Assembly (NCBI GenBank): GCA_964545315.1
Contig: CAZJGI010000011.1
Location: 5,868-69,867 of the forward strand
Length of the DNA stretch: 64,000 nucleotides
Source of the DNA: JAAYJR01 sp964545315
Lineage (GTDB): Bacteria > Bacteroidota > Bacteroidia > Bacteroidales > Prolixibacteraceae
Direction of reading: 5' to 3'
In this document: piece by piece, positions 8,696 to 17,602 of the stretch
How positions within the stretch are numbered: position 1 is the first letter of the stretch
Layout: every line of letters starts with the position of its first letter
Notes under the pieces: generated by a model
Database searches by the model: none
Seen by the model: the letters and a program-made list of their open reading frames with translations, nothing else
What the model was told of the DNA's origin: nothing
Translations under genes and position numbers: made by a program

Positions 8696-9268
8696 TTATT
8701 GATTTACAATCTTGTAATTGATAATCTCCTCAGGTGTTTTCCTTGGGGATGCTGCTGAAACGGCATCTACATTTTTATCAACATTTCCTATTCGTAATGC
8801 AACCACTGCTTTGTAGCCGGAAGGGATTTGAAAAAGATCTTTATTTGAATTGATAATTCCTGACGGGCCGCCATATATACGCGCACCAAGGCCAAGGCTA
8901 TGTGCAGCTATAAACATGCTTTCCGTTGCCAATCCACAATCAAAATCGGGTGTGGTTCCACTTTCTGATTCAACACCTGATACAATAATAAGTACATTCC
9001 CGGGAACAATGTCACTTACAACCTCCTTCATCGTGGCTTCATCTTTTATAATTGTGAACTTCCATGGCTGTTTGTTCCTTGAACTTGGAGCTTTAATTCC
9101 GCTCTGCAATATCAAGCCCAGCTGCTGATCATTTACAGGTTCAGATGTGTATACTTTTTCGGAATACCCGGAAAGAATAACATTAACAGCGCAAGTATCA
9201 GGAACCTGTCCAAATAACTTTGTTACAAAAAGAAAAGAAATAATTTGTATTGATAATTTGATTTTCAT
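8696..9268 (-). CDS. Exported nitroreductase-family protein
   Basis: About 190 residues from the ATG at 9268, which gives the Sec signal MKIKLSIQIISFLFVTKLFG with likely cleavage before Gln. The mature part has the flavin nitroreductase fold marks: GIKAPSSRNKQPWKFTIIKD (FMN phosphate contact) and GLATESMFIAAHSLGLGARI. Family members use FMN and NAD(P)H to reduce nitro compounds, quinones or thiols in the cytoplasm. An N-terminal export signal is unusual, because neither FMN nor NAD(P)H is readily available outside the membrane. The longer frame from 9343 only adds an unlikely hydrophobic extension. The substrate is unknown. Confidence 0.75.
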   Translation of the reverse strand: MKIKLSIQIISFLFVTKLFGQVPDTCAVNVILSGYSEKVYTSEPVNDQQLGLILQSGIKAPSSRNKQPWKFTIIKDEATMKEVVSDIVPGNVLIIVSGVESESGTTPDFDCGLATESMFIAAHSLGLGARIYGGPSGIINSNKDLFQIPSGYKAVVALRIGNVDKNVDAVSAASPRKTPEEIINYKIVNQ

Positions 9269-9619
9269 GTGAAAAAATTTACAATTTATTATAAATGAGC
9301 AAATTAAAAACTTCAGAATCCCGATATAAATTGGAAGAACCATTCCTTCCTCAATTGCACAAGAAAATTTTAATCATCCTTTTTTGTCCCGGTTAAAATC
9401 GGAATGTTTGTTTAATCTCTAAAAGATTAAAATATTCTGTGGTTCAAAATTATACAATTTAATATTTTTTATAGAAATCTGAGCAGGTGAATTTATAAAA
9501 ATCACTGAAAGTCGAAATCGAACTTCATTTTAAAAAATTTATATATTAAAGATGATGTATATTTTAAATATTTCATATTTTAGCAACTGTTAAATGGACG
9601 CTATTTTTTAAAATATTCT
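9269..9619. other. Intergenic region without identified features
   Basis: About 350 AT-rich bases between the divergent nitroreductase and M6 protease genes. I see no ORF with a plausible start, no RNA gene, and no full TAnnTTTG box on either strand. It must hold the promoters of both genes, but I cannot place them. Confidence 0.5.
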
Positions 9620-12600
9620 ATGAATATTAATTGTATCAGACATAAGTATTTAATACTTTTCGCATTAATATTAAATGAAGTTGCAGCAGTAGCACAACCT
9701 TCATTTATTCCTGCTGCTCCTTACACTGTTACCGTAATACAACCTGACGGAACAGAACTTGACATACAAGGTGTAGGAGATGAAAACAGGCATTTCACTG
9801 TAACAGATGATGGCTATACAGTGCTGAAAAATTCTGCAGGTTTTTATGAATTTGCCCGTATGATACAAGACGGGAAACTTGATTTATCAGGAATCCGTGC
9901 AAAAAATACAGATGAACGCAGTGAAGATGAAAAAAATTATCTAAAGTCTTTGCAGAAGTTTTTAAAAGAACCATACGATCAGGTGGATAAGAGGTTGAAA
10001 TCTGCCGAAGCAACATCTCAAAGCAGTTTTCCGTCTTCCGGTTCAAAAAAGGCACTGTTATTACTGATCGAATACCCTGATCTTACCCAGACATTTGACA
10101 TAAATGATTTTGAAAATTTGATGAACCAGCAAAATTACAAAGGAACAGGTTCATTCAGAGATTATTTCTACCAGGTTTCCAACAAGAAATTGTCACTTTC
10201 AGTGGATGTTTTCGGATGGTACATGGCTAAGAATCCATATCGGTATTATGGAGATGACAATGGTAATGACCTTGCCAGAATGTTGGTTGCCGAGGCAGTT
10301 GATGCCGCCGAAAATGCAGGAGTGGACTTTTCAGACTATGATAATGACGGGGACGGTTATGTCGATAATTTGCTGATTGCGCATTCAGGGCCGGGTGCAG
10401 AAGAAGGCTCTCAAACAGAATATATTTGGTCGCATAGTTGGTATTTGGGAGGTTATGCCAGACGTTATGACGGAGTTACAATATCGAATTATATTATTAA
10501 TCCTGAAACCAGAAGCTACGGGATGGTAGGTATTGGTGTTTTTTGTCATGAATTTGGACATGCCCTGGGATTACCTGATTTATATGATACAGATGATTCA
10601 AACGGTGATTCAGAAGGCCTTGGTAATTGGTGTCTGATGGCCGGAGGAGGATGGCTGAACCAGGAAAAAACTCCAGCAATGCTTTCCGCCTGGGCACGGG
10701 ATCATCTGGGATGGATCAGTCCGGTTATTATCGACTCAGACGGAGAATTTTCATTATCTCCTGCCGCAACAGGCAGTGCCTGTTACAAAATGATAACACC
10801 GGTAAAAAATGAGTATTTTTTACTTGAGAACCGTTATCCTGCGGGATTTGATAAAGCATTGCCCGGATCAGGCCTGGCAATTTTTCATATAAATACGTTG
10901 CGGTCTGATAATGGCGATGAATTATTAAAACTGTCTGACCTCGAAGAAGCTGATGGCCGTGATGACCTTGATAAGTCCAACAACAGGGGTGATGGAGGTG
11001 ATCTCTTCCCGGGAACCTCAGCAAATACAGTTTTCAATGATTATACCTATCCTGATTCTAAAAATTATAATGGCAATTCAACCGGAATAAAAATTTTTAA
11101 TATCAGGAAAGAAGGAACTCTTATTAAATTTTCTGCTGGTGAAGAAACTGTCCAGGGAATTGATTTAACCTACTTATCGGCTTCAAACAGACTAACTGTT
11201 AACGGTACTTTAGCAGAGGTTGATCTGCAGGTTCAAAATACAGGTGATAGGGCATCGGATGATTTTATAGTGGCTTTCTACCTGTCAAAAGACCGGAATA
11301 TATCACTTTCAGATATTTTTATTGGCAGTAAGACAATTTCACATTTAAGTGCCGGAGAGTCAAATAATATTGCTTTTTTAAAAGATGTTAAAGAGGTGGA
11401 TCCTGAAATTGCAGAAGGCAATTATTATGTTGGATATATTATTGATTATCTGGACGAAATAGATGAAATCTCAGAAGCCAATAACTCTTATTTATTTTTA
11501 AATCCAGGTATCAATATAGATTATAAATCTGAGTTAACATTTGTTGAAACCAGAAACCGTTTAGGGATATCGCCAAGCCGGATAGATATATCCCTTGAAG
11601 TGACTAATCAGGGAGAGGCCGAATCACCGTCAGGTAAAACAGGATTTTATCTTTCAGATGATCTGTCTCTTTCCCGTTCCTCTTTTTTCCTGGGAGAAAC
11701 AGAATTTCAGTCCCTGTTAGCAGGAGAACGTCGTGAATGTTCCTTTTCTCAACAAATATCATCTTTGGAAGGGCGGCTGACGGAAGGTACCTATTATGTT
11801 GGTTATATAATAGATCACGAAAATAAAATAACTGAGATCAATGAAAATAATAATACTTATCTGTTTTCTGACGATCCCTTCATTTATTGCTTACCGGATG
11901 TTCGATTTTTGAGTGAAACTTTTTGTTATGGTGACAGTATGATTTTTGATGATAAAGTAATAAAAGAAACCGGGGTGTATGAGTTTGAATATAATAACCA
12001 ACATGGTTGTGATTCGGTAATTGTGCTTGAGGTGACGGTTAATCCCGTGAATGACACCATAGTATTGCATACTATTTGCCGCGGGGACAGTATTGTATTG
12101 GATAGTAAGTTTTTTAAAGATCCCGGGATCTACTATGCAAATCTCTCAAATATCCATGGATGCGATTCGACCGTAACCCTCTTCCTGGACGTCATTGAAC
12201 CCATTGAACATTTTATTAACGCCACTATATGTTCAGGCGATTCAGCAGAAATCGCCGGTATATATTATAAAGATCCCGGTGTTTATTCTCATTTGCTTAC
12301 AAGTAGCAGGGGATGCGACTCAACGATAATAATGCATTTAACTGTAAATATGCCATCTGATACTTTACTTACCAGGACTATTTGTGACGGCGACAGCATA
12401 ATTTTTGGAGACTTGATATTAAAGAAGACAGGGACCTACAGCCATACACTTGTCAACAAATGGGGGTGTGACTCTTTGATAACTCTTGACCTCCTGGTAA
12501 ATGATACTGATGAAACAGTTTTGAATAAAACGATATGCCCCTGGGATTCTGTTGTAACAGGCCCCTTTGTTTACAGGGAAAGCGGAATTTATATTAATAA

Positions 12601-13165
12601 TTTTTCAAATCAATTGGGTTGTGACTCCACAGTTATCCTTGAGCTCACAGTGACATCACCTCCTGCAATTGACCTTGGCCCCGACAGGATTATCTATACG
12701 TCTGAAGAAATATTATTGGATCCCGGCCCGGGTTATGCAGATTATGAATGGAGTACCGGCCATAATGACCAAGTACTGGCAGTGAATAGAAATGAGGGCA
12801 CAGGCAGCCATACATATGGAGTGACTGTTACCAATAACTATGGATGTTCGGCCTCTGATTTTATTACAGTTATAATTTACGATGATTCTCATTTGATATC
12901 TGACCCTGAAAGGAACCTTAAAGTATTTCCCAATCCAAGTCCGGGGATAATAAATCTTATAATTGAACAGGTCAATGGTAAATATAATGTGTCAATCTAT
13001 TCAGAAAGTGGCAATATGGTTTACCGGAATGAGTTTACCTCTCCGGGGAAAAAATTTGTAAAACAAATTGATTTGTCCTTTCTTTCAAAAGGTATATATA
13101 CAGTAAATGTTATTTCCGGAGATGTATATCTTTCCAAAAAAGTGATAATCTCAGGGTACAGGTAA
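9620..13165 (+). CDS. Secreted M6-family metallopeptidase with CARDB domains, 51-residue repeats and T9SS sorting domain
   Basis: An 1181-residue multidomain protein. Order: signal peptide (residues 1-26, ending VAAVAQ), propeptide, M6 (immune-inhibitor-A-like) peptidase with zinc motif His310-Glu311-Phe-Gly-His314 followed by ALGLPDLYD, and two CARDB adhesion-like domains (about 515-630 and 640-755), each ending in a YYVGYIIDxxxxIxExNN motif. Five tandem repeats follow, each with an IC.GDS segment and a GCDSTI segment, then a PKD-like segment (DYEWSTG). The C-terminus, from VFPNPSPG to the end, is a type A type IX secretion sorting domain. It is predicted to cross the outer membrane by T9SS and be released or anchored after removal of the tail. 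An extracellular protein-degrading or maturation role is likely. No neighbouring gene is co-oriented. Confidence 0.9.
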   Translation: MNINCIRHKYLILFALILNEVAAVAQPSFIPAAPYTVTVIQPDGTELDIQGVGDENRHFTVTDDGYTVLKNSAGFYEFARMIQDGKLDLSGIRAKNTDERSEDEKNYLKSLQKFLKEPYDQVDKRLKSAEATSQSSFPSSGSKKALLLLIEYPDLTQTFDINDFENLMNQQNYKGTGSFRDYFYQVSNKKLSLSVDVFGWYMAKNPYRYYGDDNGNDLARMLVAEAVDAAENAGVDFSDYDNDGDGYVDNLLIAHSGPGAEEGSQTEYIWSHSWYLGGYARRYDGVTISNYIINPETRSYGMVGIGVFCHEFGHALGLPDLYDTDDSNGDSEGLGNWCLMAGGGWLNQEKTPAMLSAWARDHLGWISPVIIDSDGEFSLSPAATGSACYKMITPVKNEYFLLENRYPAGFDKALPGSGLAIFHINTLRSDNGDELLKLSDLEEADGRDDLDKSNNRGDGGDLFPGTSANTVFNDYTYPDSKNYNGNSTGIKIFNIRKEGTLIKFSAGEETVQGIDLTYLSASNRLTVNGTLAEVDLQVQNTGDRASDDFIVAFYLSKDRNISLSDIFIGSKTISHLSAGESNNIAFLKDVKEVDPEIAEGNYYVGYIIDYLDEIDEISEANNSYLFLNPGINIDYKSELTFVETRNRLGISPSRIDISLEVTNQGEAESPSGKTGFYLSDDLSLSRSSFFLGETEFQSLLAGERRECSFSQQISSLEGRLTEGTYYVGYIIDHENKITEINENNNTYLFSDDPFIYCLPDVRFLSETFCYGDSMIFDDKVIKETGVYEFEYNNQHGCDSVIVLEVTVNPVNDTIVLHTICRGDSIVLDSKFFKDPGIYYANLSNIHGCDSTVTLFLDVIEPIEHFINATICSGDSAEIAGIYYKDPGVYSHLLTSSRGCDSTIIMHLTVNMPSDTLLTRTICDGDSIIFGDLILKKTGTYSHTLVNKWGCDSLITLDLLVNDTDETVLNKTICPWDSVVTGPFVYRESGIYINNFSNQLGCDSTVILELTVTSPPAIDLGPDRIIYTSEEILLDPGPGYADYEWSTGHNDQVLAVNRNEGTGSHTYGVTVTNNYGCSASDFITVIIYDDSHLISDPERNLKVFPNPSPGIINLIIEQVNGKYNVSIYSESGNMVYRNEFTSPGKKFVKQIDLSFLSKGIYTVNVISGDVYLSKKVIISGYR
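11918..12655 (+). repeat. Five tandem 153-bp repeats inside the M6 protease gene
   Basis: The first conserved Cys codon of each unit lies at 11924, 12077, 12230, 12383 and 12536, a spacing of exactly 153 bp (51 codons) each time. Each unit encodes IC.GDS near its start and GCDS near its end, giving two cysteines per unit that could pair. The DNA of the copies has diverged, so this is an old protein-level repeat rather than a recent expansion. Confidence 0.85.
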
Positions 13166-13203
13166 TTGGTACATGGCAATAGTACTGCAGCCTATCACTT
13201 CAG

Positions 13204-13237
13204 AGCTTTATCCTTTGCCGTTCACTTCAGTGAACGG
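13204..13237 (+). repeat. Solo REP-like element, hairpin A
   Basis: A 14-bp tail AGCTTTATCCTTTG is followed by the perfect palindrome CCGTTCACTTCAGTGAACGG (9-bp stems, TC loop). The same palindrome occurs at 13361-13380 and, reversed, at 56406-56425. It sits about 50 bp after the M6 protease stop and may also help end transcription, although no T-run follows. Confidence 0.8.
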
Positions 13238-13286
13238 AACAGGGTCAGTGCCATAAACCATTGTGTAATTGTGTATGGCTTCATAC

Positions 13287-13380
13287 CCGTCGGTTAAAAC
13301 CGACGGCAAAGGATAAAGCTACGATTAAGGCAGCCAATTTGTTCACTGCCTTATCCTTTGCCGTTCACTTCAGTGAACGG
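13287..13380 (+). repeat. REPIN-like composite palindromic repeat, copy 1
   Basis: Hairpin B CCGTCGGTTAAAACCGACGG (13287-13306) is followed by the tail CAAAGGATAA, a spacer containing GGCAGC (with a 7-bp inverted repeat AAGGCAG/CTGCCTT at 13327-13352), the inverted tail TTATCCTTTG (13351-13360) and hairpin A (13361-13380). Hairpin A ends one base after the stop codon of the convergent SDR gene. The same composite in reverse orientation is at 56406-56529. No RAYT transposase is present in the window. Confidence 0.8.
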
Positions 13381-13381
13381 A

Positions 13382-14206
13382 TTATTTCCGGATACCTTTT
13401 TCTTTTAGGTATGGTATATTCTGGCCTTCCCCTGTTTCATAACCTCCTGTTACATATATCTCGGCTCCTGTGATAAAACTTGCCCCTGAACTGGCTAAAA
13501 AAAGACATGTATTACCAACCTCTTCAATTGTACCTCCCCGTCCCATCCACTGTACATTATTCGACCATTTTTCAAATCCTTCAGGATCAGGGTCCCTGCT
13601 TTTATTCGTATAATACATTTCGGTAATAATATTTCCGGGTAAAACGGCATTTACTCTCACCCCATTTCTTGCTTCATCCATTGCAAGCGTTTTTGTCAGC
13701 GAGCTTATTGCTCCTTTTGTGGCAGTATATATGGATGCTCCCTCCTGGCCAACTGCACCAATAATGCTTCCCATGTTAATGATGCTTCCCTGAGTTGTTC
13801 TGAGATAGGGCAAAGCATATTTGCATCCGGCAAAATAGCCTACCAGGTTAGTATTGAGAATATACCTGAACTCCTCAACAGGAATGTCATCAATTAGTCT
13901 CTGCGGAGGGTAGTAACCGGCATTGTTTATCAGACAATCGAGTCTGCCATATATTTTTACAGCATATTCGATCAACTGTTTTACCTCATCTTCATTGGAA
14001 ACATCACATTTAATGTATTCACATCTTCCGCTGCTTGTTTGCATTATTTCGCGGGCCGTTAATTCACAGTCACTTACATTTCTTGAGCAGATCACTACAT
14101 CAGCACCTGCTTCACAAAAAACTTTAGCACATCCTTTGCCGATCCCTTTACTGGCACCAGTAATAATGACCTTCATGCCTTTTATACTATCAATGAAAGT
14201 AGCCAT
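13382..14206 (-). CDS. Short-chain dehydrogenase/reductase (SDR)
   Basis: 274 residues with classical SDR motifs: TGASKGIG (16-23) for NAD(P) binding, NNAG (94-97), catalytic Ser147 and the Tyr160-x3-Lys164 pair in ASIYTATKGA. The sequence resembles glucose 1-dehydrogenase/3-oxoacyl reductase-like members that oxidise sugars, polyols or hydroxy acids. It is the last gene of a minus-strand cluster, 14 bp after the SMP-30 lactonase gene. A dehydrogenase plus lactonase pair suggests oxidation of a cyclic sugar to a lactone and then an acid. Met11 is an alternative start. A REP hairpin directly follows its stop codon. Confidence 0.85.
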   Translation of the reverse strand: MATFIDSIKGMKVIITGASKGIGKGCAKVFCEAGADVVICSRNVSDCELTAREIMQTSSGRCEYIKCDVSNEDEVKQLIEYAVKIYGRLDCLINNAGYYPPQRLIDDIPVEEFRYILNTNLVGYFAGCKYALPYLRTTQGSIINMGSIIGAVGQEGASIYTATKGAISSLTKTLAMDEARNGVRVNAVLPGNIITEMYYTNKSRDPDPEGFEKWSNNVQWMGRGGTIEEVGNTCLFLASSGASFITGAEIYVTGGYETGEGQNIPYLKEKGIRK

Positions 14207-14220
14207 AATTATTTATCCTC

Positions 14221-15129
14221 CTATTTGTTAATTTTAAATTCAGGTAACGCGTAATAATCAGGTTTGCCTTTTATTCCCGTATTACATCTGTATAATTGTC
14301 CTCCTATATTACCTTTTTCATAATCATATCCGGGAGGCGCCACTGGTGATTTCCAGTTTTCTGAAGCTGTTGTGATATAAATATCAGTCATCTCATTTCC
14401 ACCAAATGTCAGTGAAGCAACCTGTTTGGCAGGTATCTCTATTTTTCTGTTTACAACACCATCCGGGTCATATCTGATTATACAGCCTCCATACCACTGT
14501 GCGCTCCACACATAATCTTCGTCATCAACTGTGAGTCCGTCAGGAATACCTTCTGTATGCGGAACATTTATAAATTTGGATTTGTTACTTACAGTGCCCC
14601 TTTTCAAATCATACTGATAGCGATAAATGGACCGTGCAACAGAATCTGTATAATAGAGCAGGGAATTATCCCGGGAGAATCCCAGTCCGTTCGAAAGATG
14701 TATCCCCTCATCCAGAACTGATATCTCTCCGTTAATATCAATTATGAATAATTTTCCCGGTTTATAGTTGCTTCGGCAATCATAGTAATTAGTACCAAAA
14801 AGAAACCTTCCCCGGGCATCTGCAATTCCATCATTGATTGAAAGGATATCACCTTCATGGTTATCTGTTATTTTTATAAAACCCTCCTTTTGGTTCCATA
14901 AATAAAGGCCTTCCAGGCACCCGCATATCAACCCATAATTTTTAATGAATGCAAAACTGCTGACTGACAATCCTTTTACCCTTTCAGTAATACTATTATT
15001 AAGAGGATTGTAGCTATAGATGCATTTATTATAAACATCAGTCCACCAAAGGGTCTGTTCCTGCCGGTTCCACAAAGGATTTTCCCCCAGGAGATATTTT
15101 TTTTCGGAGATCGCTTGAATATTAGTCAT
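14221..15129 (-). CDS. SMP-30/gluconolactonase/LRE family protein
   Basis: 302 residues with SMP-30 propeller landmarks: the metal ligand region LGENPLWNRQEQTLWWTD near residue 14, NDGIADARGRFLFGTN, HLSNGLGFSRDNSLLYYTDS, and PDGLTVDDEDYVWSAQW. These enzymes hydrolyse aldono- or sugar-derived lactones using a single divalent metal. It is predicted cytoplasmic, since there is no signal peptide. It lies between the sugar-isomerase gene (28 bp) and the SDR gene (14 bp) on the same strand, so it probably opens the lactone made by that SDR. The exact lactone is not determined. Confidence 0.87.
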   Translation of the reverse strand: MTNIQAISEKKYLLGENPLWNRQEQTLWWTDVYNKCIYSYNPLNNSITERVKGLSVSSFAFIKNYGLICGCLEGLYLWNQKEGFIKITDNHEGDILSINDGIADARGRFLFGTNYYDCRSNYKPGKLFIIDINGEISVLDEGIHLSNGLGFSRDNSLLYYTDSVARSIYRYQYDLKRGTVSNKSKFINVPHTEGIPDGLTVDDEDYVWSAQWYGGCIIRYDPDGVVNRKIEIPAKQVASLTFGGNEMTDIYITTASENWKSPVAPPGYDYEKGNIGGQLYRCNTGIKGKPDYYALPEFKINK

Positions 15130-15157
15130 CCCAGATCCTTTTTTGATTATTGAACAG

Positions 15158-15982
15158 TTATAATAAATTCTTTATAAATGCTACTGCTTCCCGTACTCCT
15201 TTCAATCCCCTGAAACTGGCTTCTTCAATACATATCCATTTATCATAATCTTTTCCTTTGAGATATTGCAATATCTCCGGATATGGAACAGCCCCTTTCC
15301 CGATAGCTGTGGGTTCAAATTTTCCCTTTTGCTTCATGTCTGATGCATGTATTGTTTCAATCATTGGATACATGATGTCCAGTACCTGAAGGGGGTCTCT
15401 GCCGCAAACAAGTAAATTGCCCAGATCGAGGTTTAGTTTTATCCCGGTTCCTTTAATCTTTTCAGCAATTTCGGAGAATATTTCAAAGGGCATACTAAAA
15501 TCGGGCAAATTCCATGCCCCCGGCTTGGTATGGTTTTCGTATAAAAGTCTGATGTTATATTTACCTGCAATGCTATCCATTTCTTTAAAGGCCTCTGCAG
15601 CAAAGCTTATGCCTTTTTGTATTCCTGTTTCAGGATGAGCCTGACCGGCAGTTATCCTGAGGTATTTGGCTCCCAGATATGAAGCCAGGGCAATATCCCT
15701 GATGAAATAGTCTTTTTCCCTTTCCCGTTGAAGCTTATCAGGATGTGTGAAATCCGGGTATGCAGTGATCATGATCACTGGCATTTCCTCTTTTTCAAGG
15801 TCTTTTTTAATATTTTCCAGATAGGCAGGGGTATGGTTTTTAATAAGTGCAATGCCCAGGTCTATGCCGTCAAGTCCGGCTGATTTAGCTTCATATGCCC
15901 ATTCTCTTATCGATAATTGTTCCTGTTGAATTGCGCTGAATAGCGAAACAGGCAGGCAGCTAAGTTTTATTTTTGGTAACAT
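15158..15982 (-). CDS. Xylose isomerase-like TIM-barrel sugar isomerase/epimerase
   Basis: 274 residues of the AP endonuclease 2/sugar phosphate isomerase barrel. Putative metal ligands appear in the usual order: Glu in RLLYENHTKPGAW, Asp in KLNLDLGNLLVCG, His in ETIHASDMKQKG, and Glu in KWICIEEASFRG. Family members include inosose dehydratase, hydroxypyruvate isomerase, and keto-sugar epimerases. It sits in the middle of the catabolic operon, 45 bp after the semialdehyde dehydrogenase gene. Since the cluster also has a malonate-semialdehyde-type dehydrogenase, an inosose- or keto-sugar-directed activity is possible, but the sequence alone does not decide this. Confidence 0.82.
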   Translation of the reverse strand: MLPKIKLSCLPVSLFSAIQQEQLSIREWAYEAKSAGLDGIDLGIALIKNHTPAYLENIKKDLEKEEMPVIMITAYPDFTHPDKLQREREKDYFIRDIALASYLGAKYLRITAGQAHPETGIQKGISFAAEAFKEMDSIAGKYNIRLLYENHTKPGAWNLPDFSMPFEIFSEIAEKIKGTGIKLNLDLGNLLVCGRDPLQVLDIMYPMIETIHASDMKQKGKFEPTAIGKGAVPYPEILQYLKGKDYDKWICIEEASFRGLKGVREAVAFIKNLL

Positions 15983-16027
15983 TTTAATATTGAATCAATT
16001 GAATTAAGCAGGATTATTTATAATTTT

Positions 16028-17551
16028 TTAATCTAATTTTCCAATAGATCCGTCCCATGTATCAATATCTGTATTTTTCTTTTCCTCTTCATCAAACCAG
16101 GTCGTTGTAACCACTTTCGGACGTGTATAAAATCTGATCCCATCCTTACCGAGCACGTGCAGATCACCAAAAAAGGACTGTTTATTCCCTGAGAATGCAA
16201 ACATTGCAACTGGCACGGGGATGCCAACATTTATTCCGACCATGCCCCCGTTTGTTCTTCTGGCAAATTCACGGCTGTGATAACCGCTCTGTGTGAATAT
16301 TATGGATCCGTTTGCATATTTGTTTGAATTCATAATTGTGATACCTTCTTCGAAATCCCTGACACGTTTAACAGAGAGTACAGGCCCGAATAATTCTTCA
16401 TCTCCTGCAGTCATTCCGGGAGTTACATTATCAAAAATTGTCGGCCCCAGATAAAATCCTTTTTCATACCCTTCTACTCTTGTTTTCCTTCCGTCAAGTG
16501 CCAGTGTAGCCCCTTCCCTGATACCTTTTTCTATTCTCTCTAAAACAATCTGCCGGTGTGATTCGGTAACGAGAGGCCCCATTTCGGAACTTTTTTCATA
16601 TGCAGGGCCGATTTTCAATTCACTTGCATATTTTTTAAGCAGTGATACAAGGCGGTCGGCTATGATCTCCTGTGCCACTACTACAGGAAGTGCCATACAT
16701 CTTTCGCCAGCACACCCGAATGATGAATTGATAATTCCCCTTGCTGACCTCTCCAGGGCAGCATCCTCCAAAACCAACCCATGGTTTTTTGCAGAGCACA
16801 ATATCTGAGACCTTTTTCCGTGTGATGATGCCACATTGTAAACATGAAGGCCCACAGCTGTTGAGCCTACAAAAGAAATTCCCCTGATATCGGGATGGCC
16901 CAATAATAATTCTGCTTCGTTGTTACCACATGTGATAATGTTCATTACACCATCCGGAAGGCCTGCCTCCTGCCATAACTCAGCGCACCGGAAAGAGGTC
17001 ATCGGAGTGATGCATGATGCTTTTATGACTATTGTATTTCCTGTTGCTATGCATAAGGGGGCCATCCATCCCATCGGGATCATACCCGGGAAATTAAAGG
17101 GGGGAATACCTGCAAATACTCCCAAAGGTTCTCTGTAAAAAACTGTATCATAGCCAGTAGAGGTGTTCATCAATGACTCTCCCATCATAAGGGAAGGAAT
17201 TCCGCAGGCAAACTCCACACATTCCCTAATTTTAAGGATTTCGCCATAGCTCTCTTTTATAATCTTTCCCTGTTCCCTGGAAACCATGTGAGTAAGTTCA
17301 TCCATGTTTTTCTCAAGCAGCTCCCTGAACCGGTAAAATATTTGCACTCTTTTCAAAGCTGGTATTGCTGACCAGGCAGGGAAGGCGTCAGAAGCTGATT
17401 GTATTGCCATATTTATCTCCCTTTCGGTGCAATAAGGCGCTTCTGCGATTTTTTCGCCGGTGCTTGGATTCCATATATCCATGTATTTGTCCGTTTCAGA
17501 TTCATGCCATACACCATTGGCCAGGAAACGGAGTCTTTTTATCTCATTCAT
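16028..17551 (-). CDS. mmsA: CoA-acylating (methyl)malonate-semialdehyde dehydrogenase
   Basis: 507 residues, the usual length for MmsA/IolA. The sequence follows this subfamily closely: FAGIPPFNFPGMIPMGW (149-162), the NAD-binding FVGSTAVGLHVY, AKNHGLVLEDAAL (254-266), and the catalytic Cys285 in FGCAGERCMALP. The general-base glutamate of hydrolytic aldehyde dehydrogenases is replaced, as expected for a CoA-acylating enzyme. The reaction is malonate or methylmalonate semialdehyde + CoA + NAD to acetyl- or propionyl-CoA, CO2 and NADH. In other bacteria this serves valine, beta-alanine or inositol breakdown. Here the neighbours (lactonase, sugar isomerase, transaldolase) favour a sugar or cyclitol route. 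The gene is 51 bp after the DegT aminotransferase. Confidence 0.92.
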   Translation of the reverse strand: MNEIKRLRFLANGVWHESETDKYMDIWNPSTGEKIAEAPYCTEREINMAIQSASDAFPAWSAIPALKRVQIFYRFRELLEKNMDELTHMVSREQGKIIKESYGEILKIRECVEFACGIPSLMMGESLMNTSTGYDTVFYREPLGVFAGIPPFNFPGMIPMGWMAPLCIATGNTIVIKASCITPMTSFRCAELWQEAGLPDGVMNIITCGNNEAELLLGHPDIRGISFVGSTAVGLHVYNVASSHGKRSQILCSAKNHGLVLEDAALERSARGIINSSFGCAGERCMALPVVVAQEIIADRLVSLLKKYASELKIGPAYEKSSEMGPLVTESHRQIVLERIEKGIREGATLALDGRKTRVEGYEKGFYLGPTIFDNVTPGMTAGDEELFGPVLSVKRVRDFEEGITIMNSNKYANGSIIFTQSGYHSREFARRTNGGMVGINVGIPVPVAMFAFSGNKQSFFGDLHVLGKDGIRFYTRPKVVTTTWFDEEEKKNTDIDTWDGSIGKLD

Positions 17552-17602
17552 ATATAAATCATTAAATATAAAACAGGTTAATAAATTAATAAAGCATTTA
17601 AA

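Noticed and set aside
13261..13473. A 70-residue plus-strand ORF over the repeat region
   Set aside because: Its codons come from the palindromic REP elements and the antisense of the SDR gene; there is no signal or family match.
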